NCBI GenBank assembly: GCA_036489395.1
Contig: DASXFW010000094.1
Coordinates: 1 to 34,550 of the forward strand
Origin: JASHVB01 sp036489395
GTDB taxonomy: Bacteria; Pseudomonadota; Alphaproteobacteria; Acetobacterales; Acetobacteraceae
Length of the DNA: 34,550 nt
Direction of reading: 5' to 3'
Shown: positions 15,316 to 22,990 of the stretch, piece after piece
How positions within the stretch are numbered: position 1 is the stretch's first letter
Layout of the letters: each line of letters opens with the position of its first letter
Translations under genes and position numbers: made by a program
The notes under the pieces: generated by a model
Seen by the model: the letters and a program-made list of their open reading frames with translations, nothing else
The model's database searches: none
What the model was told of the DNA's origin: nothing

Positions 15316-15393
15316 GCCCCCTCCCCCCCTGTCATGGCGAGGCCCCCTCCCCCCCTGTCATGGCGAGGCCCCCTCCCCCTCTGTCATGGCGAG
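15316..15393. repeat. three tandem 26-bp repeats carrying a family B head
   Basis: The unit starts GCCCCCTCC, continues with a run of C and ends CTGTCATGGCGAG. It occurs at 15316-15341, 15342-15367 and 15368-15393, with a C-to-T change in the C-run of the third copy. Each unit repeats the first 13 bases of a family B element, so the array seems to have grown from its left end. Confidence 0.85.
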
Positions 15394-15456
15394 GCCGCTT
15401 GGCCGAAGCAATCTCCCGCGGGAGATTGCTTCTGCCAAGCGGCCTCGCAATGACAG
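15381..15456. repeat. family B palindrome, 76 bases, almost perfect
   Basis: Arms of 38 bases centred on CCCGCGGG (15415-15422) match at 36 positions. The left arm reads CTGTCATGGCGAGGCCGCTT onward and the right arm closes with CTCGCAATGACAG. It lies between the convergent histidine kinase and MetE-like genes and can form one very stable hairpin on either RNA. Confidence 0.9.
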
Positions 15457-15512
15457 GGAGGAGGGGGGCCAGGTGGCCTCGCAATGACACGGGGGAGCGA
15501 ATCGCTTCCTCG

Positions 15513-16556
15513 CTACGCCCCTCGCAATGACCGATTCACCAGCGCGGCACCCGCGGCGAGCGCACGCAGCTTGCCCTCGGCGGCGCGGCGCGACAGCGGC
15601 AACATGCCGCAATCCGTGCAGGCGTAGAGATGGCCGGGATCGATGTAGCGCAGCGCGCGGTGCAGACGCTCGGCAACGGTTTCCGCGGTTTCGACGGCTT
15701 CGTTGCCGACATCGACGACGCCGAGCATCACGTCCTTGCCGCGAACAGCCTCGATCACCGCGACATCGACGCCGCTGGCAGCGGTCTCGATCGACACCTG
15801 GTCGATCGACGATTTCGCCAGCAACGGCAGCGTGTGTTCGTAATGGCTCCAGTCGCTGTTGGCGTTCTTCCAGCGCTTCACGTCGGCGGTGCCGTAGCCG
15901 TAACAGATATGCACGGCCGTCTTCGTTGCGACCCCGGCAGCGGCGCGTTCCAGCGCGGCCATGCCCCAGTCCTTCACCTTGTCCACATAAACGTTGAAGC
16001 AGGGCTCATCGAACTGAATGACCGCGGAACCGGCCTCGGCCAGCGCGCGCGCTTCCAGGTTCAGCAGCTCGGCGAAGCGCATCGCGAGCGCGGATTCGGA
16101 ACGGCCGCCGATGGTGTCCACGATGCTGTCCACGATGGTCATCGGGCCGGGCAGCGTTACCTTCACAGGCCGGTCGGTCAGCGCCATCGTGGCGCGCAGG
16201 GCATCGACGAAGATCGGCCCGCGATATTCGGGACCGGACACGAGGCGCGCGGCGGCGATCTCCTGGTGATAGCGCTGCGCACGCTGGGCGCGCATCGCGA
16301 GGTTCCCCGTGTCGATGCCCTCCAGCCCCTGGTAGAACCCCCAGATGTAATGCCGTCGGCGCTGCTCTCCATCGGTGACGCAGTCGAGGCCGGCCCGGTC
16401 CTGCGCCGCGACCCAGACACGGACGGCGTCTTCCTGGCCTTCGGTTAGTTGCGAACCTTCCAGGCGCCAGCGCGCGGTAAGTTCGCCGGGCGCGGCCAGC
16501 CATGACGGCTTGGGCAGGCTGCCGACGATGGTGGCGCGGACGCGGTTGTCCGGCAT
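15513..16556 (-). CDS. cobalamin-independent methionine synthase-like protein (core MetE type)
   Basis: This 347-residue TIM-barrel protein equals only the C-terminal catalytic half of MetE. The zinc ligands known from E. coli MetE appear to be present: His216-x-Cys218 in VHICYG, Glu257 in SIETAAS and Cys316 in TDCGM. It should transfer a methyl group to a thiol such as homocysteine; short core MetE proteins are known that may use a methyl donor other than the folate used by full MetE. The last residues (about NRSLRGA) and the stop are read from a family B repeat end (TCATTGCGAGGGGCGTAG on the - strand). It lies 51 bases after the M20 gene with a family A hairpin between them. Confidence 0.82.
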   Translation of the reverse strand: MPDNRVRATIVGSLPKPSWLAAPGELTARWRLEGSQLTEGQEDAVRVWVAAQDRAGLDCVTDGEQRRRHYIWGFYQGLEGIDTGNLAMRAQRAQRYHQEIAAARLVSGPEYRGPIFVDALRATMALTDRPVKVTLPGPMTIVDSIVDTIGGRSESALAMRFAELLNLEARALAEAGSAVIQFDEPCFNVYVDKVKDWGMAALERAAAGVATKTAVHICYGYGTADVKRWKNANSDWSHYEHTLPLLAKSSIDQVSIETAASGVDVAVIEAVRGKDVMLGVVDVGNEAVETAETVAERLHRALRYIDPGHLYACTDCGMLPLSRRAAEGKLRALAAGAALVNRSLRGA

Positions 16557-16570
16557 TGACGGACTCCTTT

Positions 16571-16595
16571 CCCCCCTCCCCTTGAGGGAGGGGGG
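16571..16595. repeat. family A minimal hairpin
   Basis: A perfect 10-base stem CCCCCCTCCC/GGGAGGGGGG encloses a CTTGA loop. It lies between the M20 amidohydrolase stop and the MetE-like start, both on the - strand, where it could attenuate or process the shared transcript. Confidence 0.85.
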
Positions 16596-16607
16596 ACGAG
16601 TACAGCG

Positions 16608-18023
16608 TTACGCGGACATCTGCACCGGCGGCTCGATATCGTCCGGCAGCGGGCAGACGTACGGCGTGCGCGACACGCGCGCCTGGTGATCGGCCTTCGC
16701 GCGCGCGATCAGCACTTCATCATGCAGCGCATCGACCGCCGTGCCCGCCATTACCTTTGCCACGTGCACAAGTCCCTTGTGCGCGGCTGGCATCTTGCCC
16801 TGCGCCGTGAGCTGCCACGAATGGCCCGGCGTGCCGATCGCGTACGTCGCGCCGCGCGCCTGCACCGTCGGCACCACCCAGCTCACGTCACCCACATCCG
16901 TCGAACCCATCATCGGCGCGGTCTTCGCATCCAGCGGCACGACCTGGTCGCACAGCGGCGCGTCCGTCACCGGCTGGCCGACGCGGCGGAAGGAGCTTTC
17001 GATGTCTTCCTCGGTCAGCGTTGCCTGGATCTTGCGAGCGAACTCGCGATCGGCGTCGTCGAACGGCGGCGGGCCGATGCGTTGCAGGTTGTCGAACATC
17101 GCCTTTTCCAGCGGCGTGTTGGGCAGCAGATTGGAAACGGCGCTGACGACCTGCTTGTCCACCTTGGTCTCGGTCATCAGCGCCGCGCCGTCCGCAATCT
17201 TCTTCACCCGCTCGATCAGGCGGTTCAGTTCCGGCAGGTTCCGCGCGCGGATCAGGTAGCGCACCTTGGCGAACGCCTGCACCACGTTGGGCGCGATACC
17301 GCCGGCATCCAGCAGCGCGTAGTGCACGCGCGCATCGGACGGCATATGCTCGCGCATGTAGTTCACGCCGACATTCATAAGTTCCACCGCATCGAGCGCG
17401 CTGCGTCCCAGATGCGGTGCCGCGGCGGCATGCGACGCACGGCCGGTGAAGGAGAAATCGATGCGGGTGTTGGCGAGCGACATCGCCTCATTCACGCCGG
17501 TGAATGCCGACGGATGCCAGGAGATCGCGATGTCCACGTCGGAGAACACGCCGGCGCGGGCCATGAAGCCCTTGGCGGCGCCGCCTTCCTCGGCGGGGCA
17601 GCCGTAATAACGGACGCGGCCCTTGATGCCGTTCGCCGCGAGGTAGTCCTTCACCGCGGCCGCCGCCAGCATCGATGCGGAACCGAGCAGATTGTGGCCG
17701 CAGCCGTGGCCGTAGCCGGGGCCGGGCAGCGGCTTGGGTTCGGCGACGCCGGCTTCCTGCGACAGGCCGGGCAGCGCGTCGTATTCGCCGAGGATGGCGA
17801 TGACCGGACCGCCCTCCCCCGCTTCGCCCATCACGGCGGTCGGAATGCCCGCGACGTTCTTCGTTACGCGGAAGCCTTCATGTTCCAGCATCGCGGTGTG
17901 CTCGGCGCAGGAACGGACCTCGCCGTAGCACAGCTCGGGCATGCCCCAGACGCGGTCGGAGAGTTCGATGAACCCGTCCTGCTTGGCATCCACCAGGCGC
18001 CAGATCTCTTCGGTGTTCTGCAT
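16608..18023 (-). CDS. M20-family amidohydrolase, AbgB-like
   Basis: This metal-dependent amidase is related to p-aminobenzoyl-glutamate hydrolase subunit B and N-acyl amino acid hydrolases. Residues fitting the metal site are visible: Asp82 in GEYDALPG, Cys108 and His110 in GHGCGHN, Glu145-146 in CPAEEGG and His170 in SWHPS. A dimerisation domain with FTGRASHAAAAPHLGRSALD follows at about 192-211. The 471-residue length agrees with AbgB. GAGGAG lies about 8 bases upstream of the ATG. It follows tag by 12 bases, so tag, this gene and the MetE-like gene probably form one - strand operon. The true substrate is not evident. Confidence 0.9.
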   Translation of the reverse strand: MQNTEEIWRLVDAKQDGFIELSDRVWGMPELCYGEVRSCAEHTAMLEHEGFRVTKNVAGIPTAVMGEAGEGGPVIAILGEYDALPGLSQEAGVAEPKPLPGPGYGHGCGHNLLGSASMLAAAAVKDYLAANGIKGRVRYYGCPAEEGGAAKGFMARAGVFSDVDIAISWHPSAFTGVNEAMSLANTRIDFSFTGRASHAAAAPHLGRSALDAVELMNVGVNYMREHMPSDARVHYALLDAGGIAPNVVQAFAKVRYLIRARNLPELNRLIERVKKIADGAALMTETKVDKQVVSAVSNLLPNTPLEKAMFDNLQRIGPPPFDDADREFARKIQATLTEEDIESSFRRVGQPVTDAPLCDQVVPLDAKTAPMMGSTDVGDVSWVVPTVQARGATYAIGTPGHSWQLTAQGKMPAAHKGLVHVAKVMAGTAVDALHDEVLIARAKADHQARVSRTPYVCPLPDDIEPPVQMSA

Positions 18024-18035
18024 GTTACGGGCTCC

Positions 18036-18602
18036 TCATTGCGCGCTGTGGCGGAAGCAGGTGGTCAGGTGGTCGTTCACCATACCGGTGGCCTGCATGA
18101 AGGCATAGCAGATGGTCGAACCGATAAAGCCGAAGCCGTCCTTGCGAAGTTGCTTGCTCATGCGGTCCGATGTCGGCGTGGTTGCGGGAACCTGAGCCGA
18201 CTGGGTCCAGTGGTTCACAATCGGCGTGTTATCGACAAAGGACCAGAGATAGGCGTCCAGGCTGACGTGGGTTTCGGCGGCACGCAGCGCGGCCTGCGCG
18301 TTGGCGCGGACCGAGAAGACCTTTTGCCGGTTGCGGATGATGCCTGAGTCCGTCAGCAGCCTCTCCAAGGTCGCATCGCGCATGCGCGCCACTCGGGGGA
18401 TGTCGAAGCCGTGGAACGCGGCGCGATAGGCGTCGCGGCGGGCGAGGATGGTGCGCCAGGACAGGCCGGCCTGGGCACCTTCCAGCGTGAGCAATTCGAA
18501 CAGCGCCGTGTCGTCGTGCTGCGGCACTCCCCATTCGGTGTCGTGATAGGCGAGCATCGCGGCATCGTCGGGTTTTGCCCAGGCGCAGCGGATTGGGTTC
18601 AT
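18036..18602 (-). CDS. tag: DNA-3-methyladenine glycosylase I
   Basis: This base-excision-repair enzyme removes 3-methyladenine from alkylated DNA. The 188-residue protein has the family N-terminus RCAWAK, HDTEWGVP, the ELLTLEGAQAGLSW helix and the C-terminal GFGFIGSTICYAFMQATGMV. The zinc ligands are Cys6, His20, His178 and Cys182, the same pattern as in E. coli Tag. The ATG at 18602 begins the family sequence; an in-frame extension to 18677 reads a GC-rich tail without similarity and is not used. It heads a - strand operon with the M20 amidohydrolase. Confidence 0.95.
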   Translation of the reverse strand: MNPIRCAWAKPDDAAMLAYHDTEWGVPQHDDTALFELLTLEGAQAGLSWRTILARRDAYRAAFHGFDIPRVARMRDATLERLLTDSGIIRNRQKVFSVRANAQAALRAAETHVSLDAYLWSFVDNTPIVNHWTQSAQVPATTPTSDRMSKQLRKDGFGFIGSTICYAFMQATGMVNDHLTTCFRHSAQ

Positions 18603-18724
18603 GACGTGCAGGGTTATACCCGGGGTCGGCGCGGGCGCCAGAGCCCGGCGTCCGGTGTCATTGCGGATTGCCACCAAGCGAGGCAGGCCCGCCCTGGATG
18701 AACCGACAGAAGCGGCTACTTCCC

Positions 18725-18753
18725 GTCATGGCCGGGCTTGACCCGGCCATGAC
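18725..18753. repeat. family R3 hairpin
   Basis: A perfect 12-base stem GTCATGGCCGGG/CCCGGCCATGAC encloses a CTTGA loop. It lies between tag and the CoA transferase stop (both on the - strand) and is the plain form of the element at 9392-9489. Confidence 0.85.
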
Positions 18754-18777
18754 ACGGGGTGGTGCGGGGTTCCTGGC

Positions 18778-19944
18778 CTACACTACCTTTTTACTGCGCA
18801 GACCCTCGATCTCCGCCGCGCCGTAGCCGAGCTCCCGCAGGATCTCGTCGGAGTGTTCGCCCAACTCCGGCGTTGCACTCCGCACGCTCCACGGCGTGCG
18901 CGACAGTTCGATCGCCTGCCCGATCACCTCCACCGGTCCCAGCGTCTTGTGCTGTACCGTGCGCGCAATCCCCAGGTGCTTCACCTGCGGATCGGCGAAC
19001 ACCTCGTTCATCTTGTAGATCGGTCCGCAGGGCACGCCCGCCGCATTCAGCCGCTCGATCCAGTCGGCGGAGGAACGGGTGCGGATCACCGCCTCGATCG
19101 CCTCGTTCAACCGGTCGCGGTTCTTCGAACGCAACGCGCCCGTAGCGAAGTCCGGATCGGTGACAAGCTGCGGTGCATCCACCGCCTTGCAGAAGCGACG
19201 ATAGATGTCGTCGCCCGATGCGGCGATGTTGATATGCCCATCCGACGTTGCGAATACGCCGGTCGGGATGCTGGTCGGATGGTTGTTGCCGGCCTGCCCC
19301 GGCACTTCATGCCCGATCGTCCAGCGCGCCGCCTGAAAATCCAGCATCGCAATCTGCGCGCCCAGCAGCGAAGACTGCACCCACTGGCCCTCGCCCGACT
19401 CCTCGCGCTCCAGCAGCGCGATCAGTATACCCATCGCCGCGAACACACCGGCCGAAAGGTCCGCCACGGGGATGCCGACGCGCACGGGGCCCTGGCCGGG
19501 CAGCCCAGTGATGGACATCAAACCGCCCATACCCTGCGCGATCTGGTCGAAGCCGGGGCGTTCGCGGTACGGCCCATCCTGACCAAATCCTGAAATCGAC
19601 GCATAGACCAGCCGCTTGTTGATCTTTCGCAGGCTCTCGTAATCGACGCCCAGGCGGAACTTCACATCCGGCCGGTAATTCTCTACCACCACGTCCGCGC
19701 GCTCCACGAGGCGACGCAGGATCTCCAGCCCCTCGGGAGCCTTCAAATTCAGCGTCAGGCTGCGCTTGTTGCGGTGCAGGTTCTGAAAGTCCGGACCGTG
19801 CCGATCTCCGCCCAGGCCGGAATCGCCGCCCGGCGCCTCGATCTTGATCACGTCGGCGCCCCAGTCGGCGAGCTGGCGCACCGCCGTCGGCCCCGCGCGC
19901 ACGCGCGTCAGATCGATCACCTTGAAGCGTGCCAGCGGTCCCAT
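18778..19944 (-). CDS. CaiB/BaiF family III CoA transferase
   Basis: This enzyme is predicted to move coenzyme A between carboxylic acids. The 388-residue protein begins with a strand and GPTAVRQLADWGADVIKIEA, which is diagnostic, followed by NLHRNKRSLTLNLK (55-68) and VVVENYRPDV. The catalytic Asp162 is in IPVADLSAG, and GEGQWVQSSLLG follows. Full length is usual for formyl-CoA transferase relatives (380-430), so the single-domain form looks complete. Its ATG lies 24 bases after the present stop of the RpiB-like gene. It would lie only 4 bases after the ancestral stop, so they form an operon. The acyl substrates are unknown. Confidence 0.92.
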   Translation of the reverse strand: MGPLARFKVIDLTRVRAGPTAVRQLADWGADVIKIEAPGGDSGLGGDRHGPDFQNLHRNKRSLTLNLKAPEGLEILRRLVERADVVVENYRPDVKFRLGVDYESLRKINKRLVYASISGFGQDGPYRERPGFDQIAQGMGGLMSITGLPGQGPVRVGIPVADLSAGVFAAMGILIALLEREESGEGQWVQSSLLGAQIAMLDFQAARWTIGHEVPGQAGNNHPTSIPTGVFATSDGHINIAASGDDIYRRFCKAVDAPQLVTDPDFATGALRSKNRDRLNEAIEAVIRTRSSADWIERLNAAGVPCGPIYKMNEVFADPQVKHLGIARTVQHKTLGPVEVIGQAIELSRTPWSVRSATPELGEHSDEILRELGYGAAEIEGLRSKKVV

Positions 19945-19968
19945 GCTCTTATCCTTCTTCCATCTCAG

Positions 19969-20418
19969 TCAGTTTCGCGACGCGGCGGCGGAACTCCGGA
20001 TCGCACGAAAACCGCGCCGCCAGGCTTGCCCCCGGCGCTTGACCCGGGGGTACGTGTCGATCAGGTCGTACGCCAGCCACGCGCCGACAATCTGCGCGCC
20101 CAGGCACATAACGTTCGCGTCGTCATGTTCCACCGCATGATGTGCGCAATGCCGATCGTGCAGCACGGCGGCGCGGATGCCCTTCACCTTGTCGGCGGCA
20201 ATGGCCGCGTCGACCCCGGTGCCGCAGACCATGATGCCACGCTCCGCGTCGCCGCGCAGGACGCATGCCGTAAGCGCCCGCGCGATATCGGGAAAATCGA
20301 CCGGGTTCGGGTCGAACGATCCGACATCCGTCACCGCATGGCCGCGTCCGCGCGGATGATCGGCCAGCGTCTGCTTCAGCGGGAATCCGGCATGGTCGGA
20401 GCCGATCACGACCCGCAT
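19969..20418 (-). CDS. RpiB/LacAB-type sugar-phosphate isomerase, 3' end frame-shifted
   Basis: This protein resembles ribose-5-phosphate isomerase B, which interconverts ribose 5-phosphate and ribulose 5-phosphate. Residues 1-123 fit the family: SDHAGFPLKQ (His9), Cys65 in MVCGTG and His98 in EHDDANVMCLGAQIVG. GVDAAIAADK replaces the usual GIGMSIAANK, so the sugar may differ. After DTY123 a 26-base hairpin (20024-20049) interrupts the reading frame. The rest of the canonical end (LAARF, then DPEFRRRVAKLTEMEEG) is still readable in another frame, closing at 19949-19951. The current product therefore ends in 26 unrelated basic residues. The true start is the ATG at 20418. Activity may be lost or changed. 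Confidence 0.82.
   Translation of the reverse strand: MRVVIGSDHAGFPLKQTLADHPRGRGHAVTDVGSFDPNPVDFPDIARALTACVLRGDAERGIMVCGTGVDAAIAADKVKGIRAAVLHDRHCAHHAVEHDDANVMCLGAQIVGAWLAYDLIDTYPRVKRRGQAWRRGFRAIRSSAAASRN
20024..20049. repeat. hairpin insertion inside the rpiB-like gene
   Basis: The segment can pair as CCCCCGG/CCGGGGG around a loop containing CTTGA. It shares CTTGACCCGG exactly with the R3 element at 18725-18753. Removing 26 bases restores the family reading frame across the point, so it is read as an insertion. Confidence 0.7.
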
Positions 20419-20700
20419 GGCGCACCTCGGAACTGCATCAGGCGAACCGCGTGATGGCACGGAACCCGGCGGGCGTCGAGTTCCGCGCGCTGTGATCTCG
20501 GTACGCGAGAACCCGAGACGTTCCCGAGACGCGCGAGCGCCGCAGTCGCACAATCGTGACCGGTTTCGCGGCGTGCCGCATGATCATCCGTCGCTGTTGT
20601 GCCCCCCGTTGGGTGCTATGCACCACTGCCTGCCGGATCCGGCGTGACCGGGTTGCGGCTTCGGAGAGAAACGCCAACGTCCGTTAGTAGCGGAGATAAT

Positions 20701-21102
20701 GTGTCCTGTTCGTCGGAGTGCCTAACCAAACTTGACGGAGGTACGCAGACGGTTCCTGCCACGATCGTCGTTGTGGACGATGAGGAGGCCGTGCGTACCA
20801 TCGTCGCGGAATTTCTGGAGGACTTCGGTTATCGTGTTCTGCAGGCGGACGGCGGGGCATCCGCGCTGCGTCTGCTGGAGGCCGAGCCGCGTACGCGATT
20901 GCTCGTCACGGACATCCGTATGCCAGACATGTCGGGCCTGGAACTGGCCGATCAGGCCACGACCATTCGGCCCGATCTGCGGGTCATCCTGATCTCCGGT
21001 TATTTCGTTGCGCAACAGGTACAGCGGCGCTTCCTGCGCAAGCCGTTCCGCATGCGCGACCTCGCCGCCGCGGTCCGCGCGGAGCTGGGCGAGCAGGACT
21101 GA
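20701..21102 (+). CDS. stand-alone CheY-like response regulator
   Basis: This 133-residue receiver-only protein is probably a phospho-relay or output partner of a kinase encoded elsewhere. The acidic pair is in VVVDDEEAV (26-27), phospho-acceptor Asp71 in VTDIRMPDMSG, and Lys114 in LRKPF. No DNA-binding domain follows. The GTG at 20701 is chosen since GGAG (20692-20695) is placed five bases before it. An ATG 102 bases upstream lacks support and reads non-conserved sequence. The first about 20 residues are not part of the receiver. Receivers with D-x-R-M-P-x-M-S-G and a short C-terminus are common in alphaproteobacteria next to hybrid kinases, but none is here. Confidence 0.85.
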   Translation: MSCSSECLTKLDGGTQTVPATIVVVDDEEAVRTIVAEFLEDFGYRVLQADGGASALRLLEAEPRTRLLVTDIRMPDMSGLELADQATTIRPDLRVILISGYFVAQQVQRRFLRKPFRMRDLAAAVRAELGEQD

Positions 21103-21181
21103 CGGGCGCCGGGGTCTGCCCGCAGCGACCAGGGCGGCAGCGGATTCCAGTGTCGGCGAAATTGCGCTATAGTCCCCGCCT

Positions 21182-22063
21182 ATGATGGACCGGCACGTGA
21201 TGTCGAACAGCTATCTGTCCGCCGCGGTGAAGGCGGATGGGGCCGAGTTGTGCTCGCTGCGCGATGCCGAAGGGACCGAGATGCTGTGGCAGGCCCTGCC
21301 GATCTGGCCACGCCATGCCCCCGTGCTGTTTCCGATCGTCGGCCGGTTGAAGAACGACACGCTGCGCCACGACGGGAAGACGTATCGCCTGACGCAGCAC
21401 GGCTTCGCCCGTGATCGCCGCTTCGCTTGGCATGCCCGAACAACCACCGGTTGCCGGCTGGTCCTGAACGACGATGGCGAGACCCGCGCCGCCTATCCGT
21501 TCGCGTTTCGTTTCGAGGTGGCATTCTCACTCGACGACGATGCGCTGGAGCAAACTTTCACCGTCGTGAACACCGGGCGAGGCGTGTTGCCTGCGTCGGT
21601 GGGGGCGCATCCGGCGTTCGTCTGGCCGCTGGCCGACGGTGCGGCGAAGGATTCGCATGTCCTGGCGTTCGAGGATGATGAACCTGCGCCGATCCGCCGG
21701 CTGGCAGACGGGCTGATCAAGCCGGAGCCAGAAGCCTCGCCCGTGCAGGGAGGCACCCTGCCACTGTCGCCGGCACTGTTTGCGACCGACGCGATGATCT
21801 TCGATCCGTTGGCGAGCACGTCGGTGCGTTTCACCGCGCCGGGCGCCGAGGCGATCGAGGTTAGCTGGAACGGCTTCCGCCAGCTTGGTGTCTGGACGCG
21901 CATGAGCGGCGCGGACACCTGCGCCGACTTCCTGTGCATCGAGCCGTGGCATGGAACGGCGAGCCCTGTCGATTTCGACGGGGAGTTTCGCGACAAGCCG
22001 GGGCTGATGCTGATCCCGCCGGGCGAACGCCGCGTGCTGACGCTGCGGATCAGGCTGTGCTAA
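21182..22063 (+). CDS. aldose 1-epimerase family protein (galactose-mutarotase-like)
   Basis: This is a beta-sandwich enzyme or sugar-binding protein of the GalM superfamily, YeaD/LacX-like branch. Recognisable segments are GAELCSLRDAEGTEMLWQ, RHAPVLFPIVGRLKND, LTQHGFARDRRFAW, SVGAHPAFVWPL (catalytic-type His) and LCIEPWHGTAS near the end (Glu as probable base). At 293 residues the length is right. The ATG at 21182 has no clear ribosome site; the ATG at 21200 is an alternative with the better family start. It stands alone between the CheY-like gene and the convergent methyltransferase gene. Substrate unknown, probably a hexose phosphate or free sugar. Confidence 0.85.
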   Translation: MMDRHVMSNSYLSAAVKADGAELCSLRDAEGTEMLWQALPIWPRHAPVLFPIVGRLKNDTLRHDGKTYRLTQHGFARDRRFAWHARTTTGCRLVLNDDGETRAAYPFAFRFEVAFSLDDDALEQTFTVVNTGRGVLPASVGAHPAFVWPLADGAAKDSHVLAFEDDEPAPIRRLADGLIKPEPEASPVQGGTLPLSPALFATDAMIFDPLASTSVRFTAPGAEAIEVSWNGFRQLGVWTRMSGADTCADFLCIEPWHGTASPVDFDGEFRDKPGLMLIPPGERRVLTLRIRLC

Positions 22064-22069
22064 CAACGT

Positions 22070-22107
22070 CCCCCCTCCCCTTGAGGGAGGGGGCCAGGGG
22101 GAGGGGT
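22070..22107. repeat. family A repeat, half element
   Basis: CCCCCTCCC, CTTGA and GGGAGGGGG form the hairpin, followed by CCAGGGGGAGGGG. It lies between the convergent epimerase-like and methyltransferase genes, seven bases after the first stop codon. The + strand contains four G-runs. Confidence 0.8.
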
Positions 22108-22153
22108 CGATTTGTGCGCCTGGCGGCGGTGTCCTGTAACGTTGCCGGCCGGA

Positions 22154-22990
22154 TCACGGCTTTGTCGCGTGCAGCGAATATGCGAGCGGTAGCCAGGGCT
22201 TGTCGGGCCAGCGGTACAGCCCGGCGTCGTCCTCCACCAGGCAATGGAACATGCGCCAGGTTACGCATGGATGTTCGTGCAGCCAGTCGAGGTGCAGACC
22301 CGCTTCGATCAGTGACGTGACGACTTCCCCGATCGGATGGATCCACTGGCACGTGGCGGCATTCGTCAGTCGCGCCGTGCGGTCCATGTAATCGATGGCG
22401 TCGTCGAGCAGCAGCGGTTCCTTATGAAAATACGGCACGAAGAAGCCGGGGTTGCCGTCGTGCGTCGCGTGCGTTTCATCGTCCAGGACCAGGGCCGCCG
22501 GGTGGCCCTCGGCGAGATAAAGCCAGCCGCCCGGCTTGAGGAAATGCGCGACGATCCTGGCCCAGGCTGCCACGTCCGGCAGCCACGGCAGCGCACCCCA
22601 GGTTACGAACACCGCATCGAAGGATGCAGGCTCCGGGATCGCGGCGACCGCATCATAGAGATCGGCGTGCATGAAGCGCACGCGGTCGGCGACGCCGACC
22701 TGATTGGCAAGATCGCGTGCGGCGTCGATCGCGGGGACCGAAAAGTCGAGCCCGACCGCGGTGGCGCCGCGCTGCACCAGGATCAGCGTGTCGCGCCCGA
22801 AATGGCATTGCAGGTGCAGGATGCGCAGGCCGGCGACGGGGCCGAGTTCGGCTTCCTCGATGGCGTTCAACTGCGCGTTGCCGTTCAGCACGCTGGCGAT
22901 GTCATAGCCGCGCGGGCCGAGATGGATCGGGACACGTTCGTCCCAGTTCGCCCGATTCAGCGCGCGCCAGTCGGGTTCAGGTGCGCTCAT
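22154..22990 (-). CDS. class I SAM-dependent methyltransferase
   Basis: This 278-residue Rossmann-fold methyltransferase has motif I as LHLQCHFGRDTL (58-69), a variant of the usual LDLGCGxG. An acidic residue ends strand 2 (AVGLDFS), and further motifs are FMHADLYD and LKPGGWLYLAEGHP. The C-terminal part contains DDETHATHDGNPGFFVPYFH and WIHPIGEVVTSLIEAGL, a pattern I associate with uncharacterised bacterial methyltransferases. It overlaps mazG by 14 bases, so its translation is coupled to that gene. The substrate cannot be told. Confidence 0.88.
   Translation of the reverse strand: MSAPEPDWRALNRANWDERVPIHLGPRGYDIASVLNGNAQLNAIEEAELGPVAGLRILHLQCHFGRDTLILVQRGATAVGLDFSVPAIDAARDLANQVGVADRVRFMHADLYDAVAAIPEPASFDAVFVTWGALPWLPDVAAWARIVAHFLKPGGWLYLAEGHPAALVLDDETHATHDGNPGFFVPYFHKEPLLLDDAIDYMDRTARLTNAATCQWIHPIGEVVTSLIEAGLHLDWLHEHPCVTWRMFHCLVEDDAGLYRWPDKPWLPLAYSLHATKP

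Noticed and set aside
15316..15393. Short regularly spaced repeats as a CRISPR array
   Set aside because: The units are directly adjacent without spacers, contain a known dispersed repeat head, and no cas gene is near.
16686..18347. 553-codon open frame on the + strand
   Set aside because: It is antisense to the M20 amidohydrolase and tag genes, which have clear family motifs; the translation is His/Arg/Gly-rich, as expected of a GC-rich shadow frame.
20599..20700. Longer start for the CheY-like protein
   Set aside because: The extension is not receiver-like and has no ribosome site, whereas the GTG at 20701 has GGAG five bases before it.
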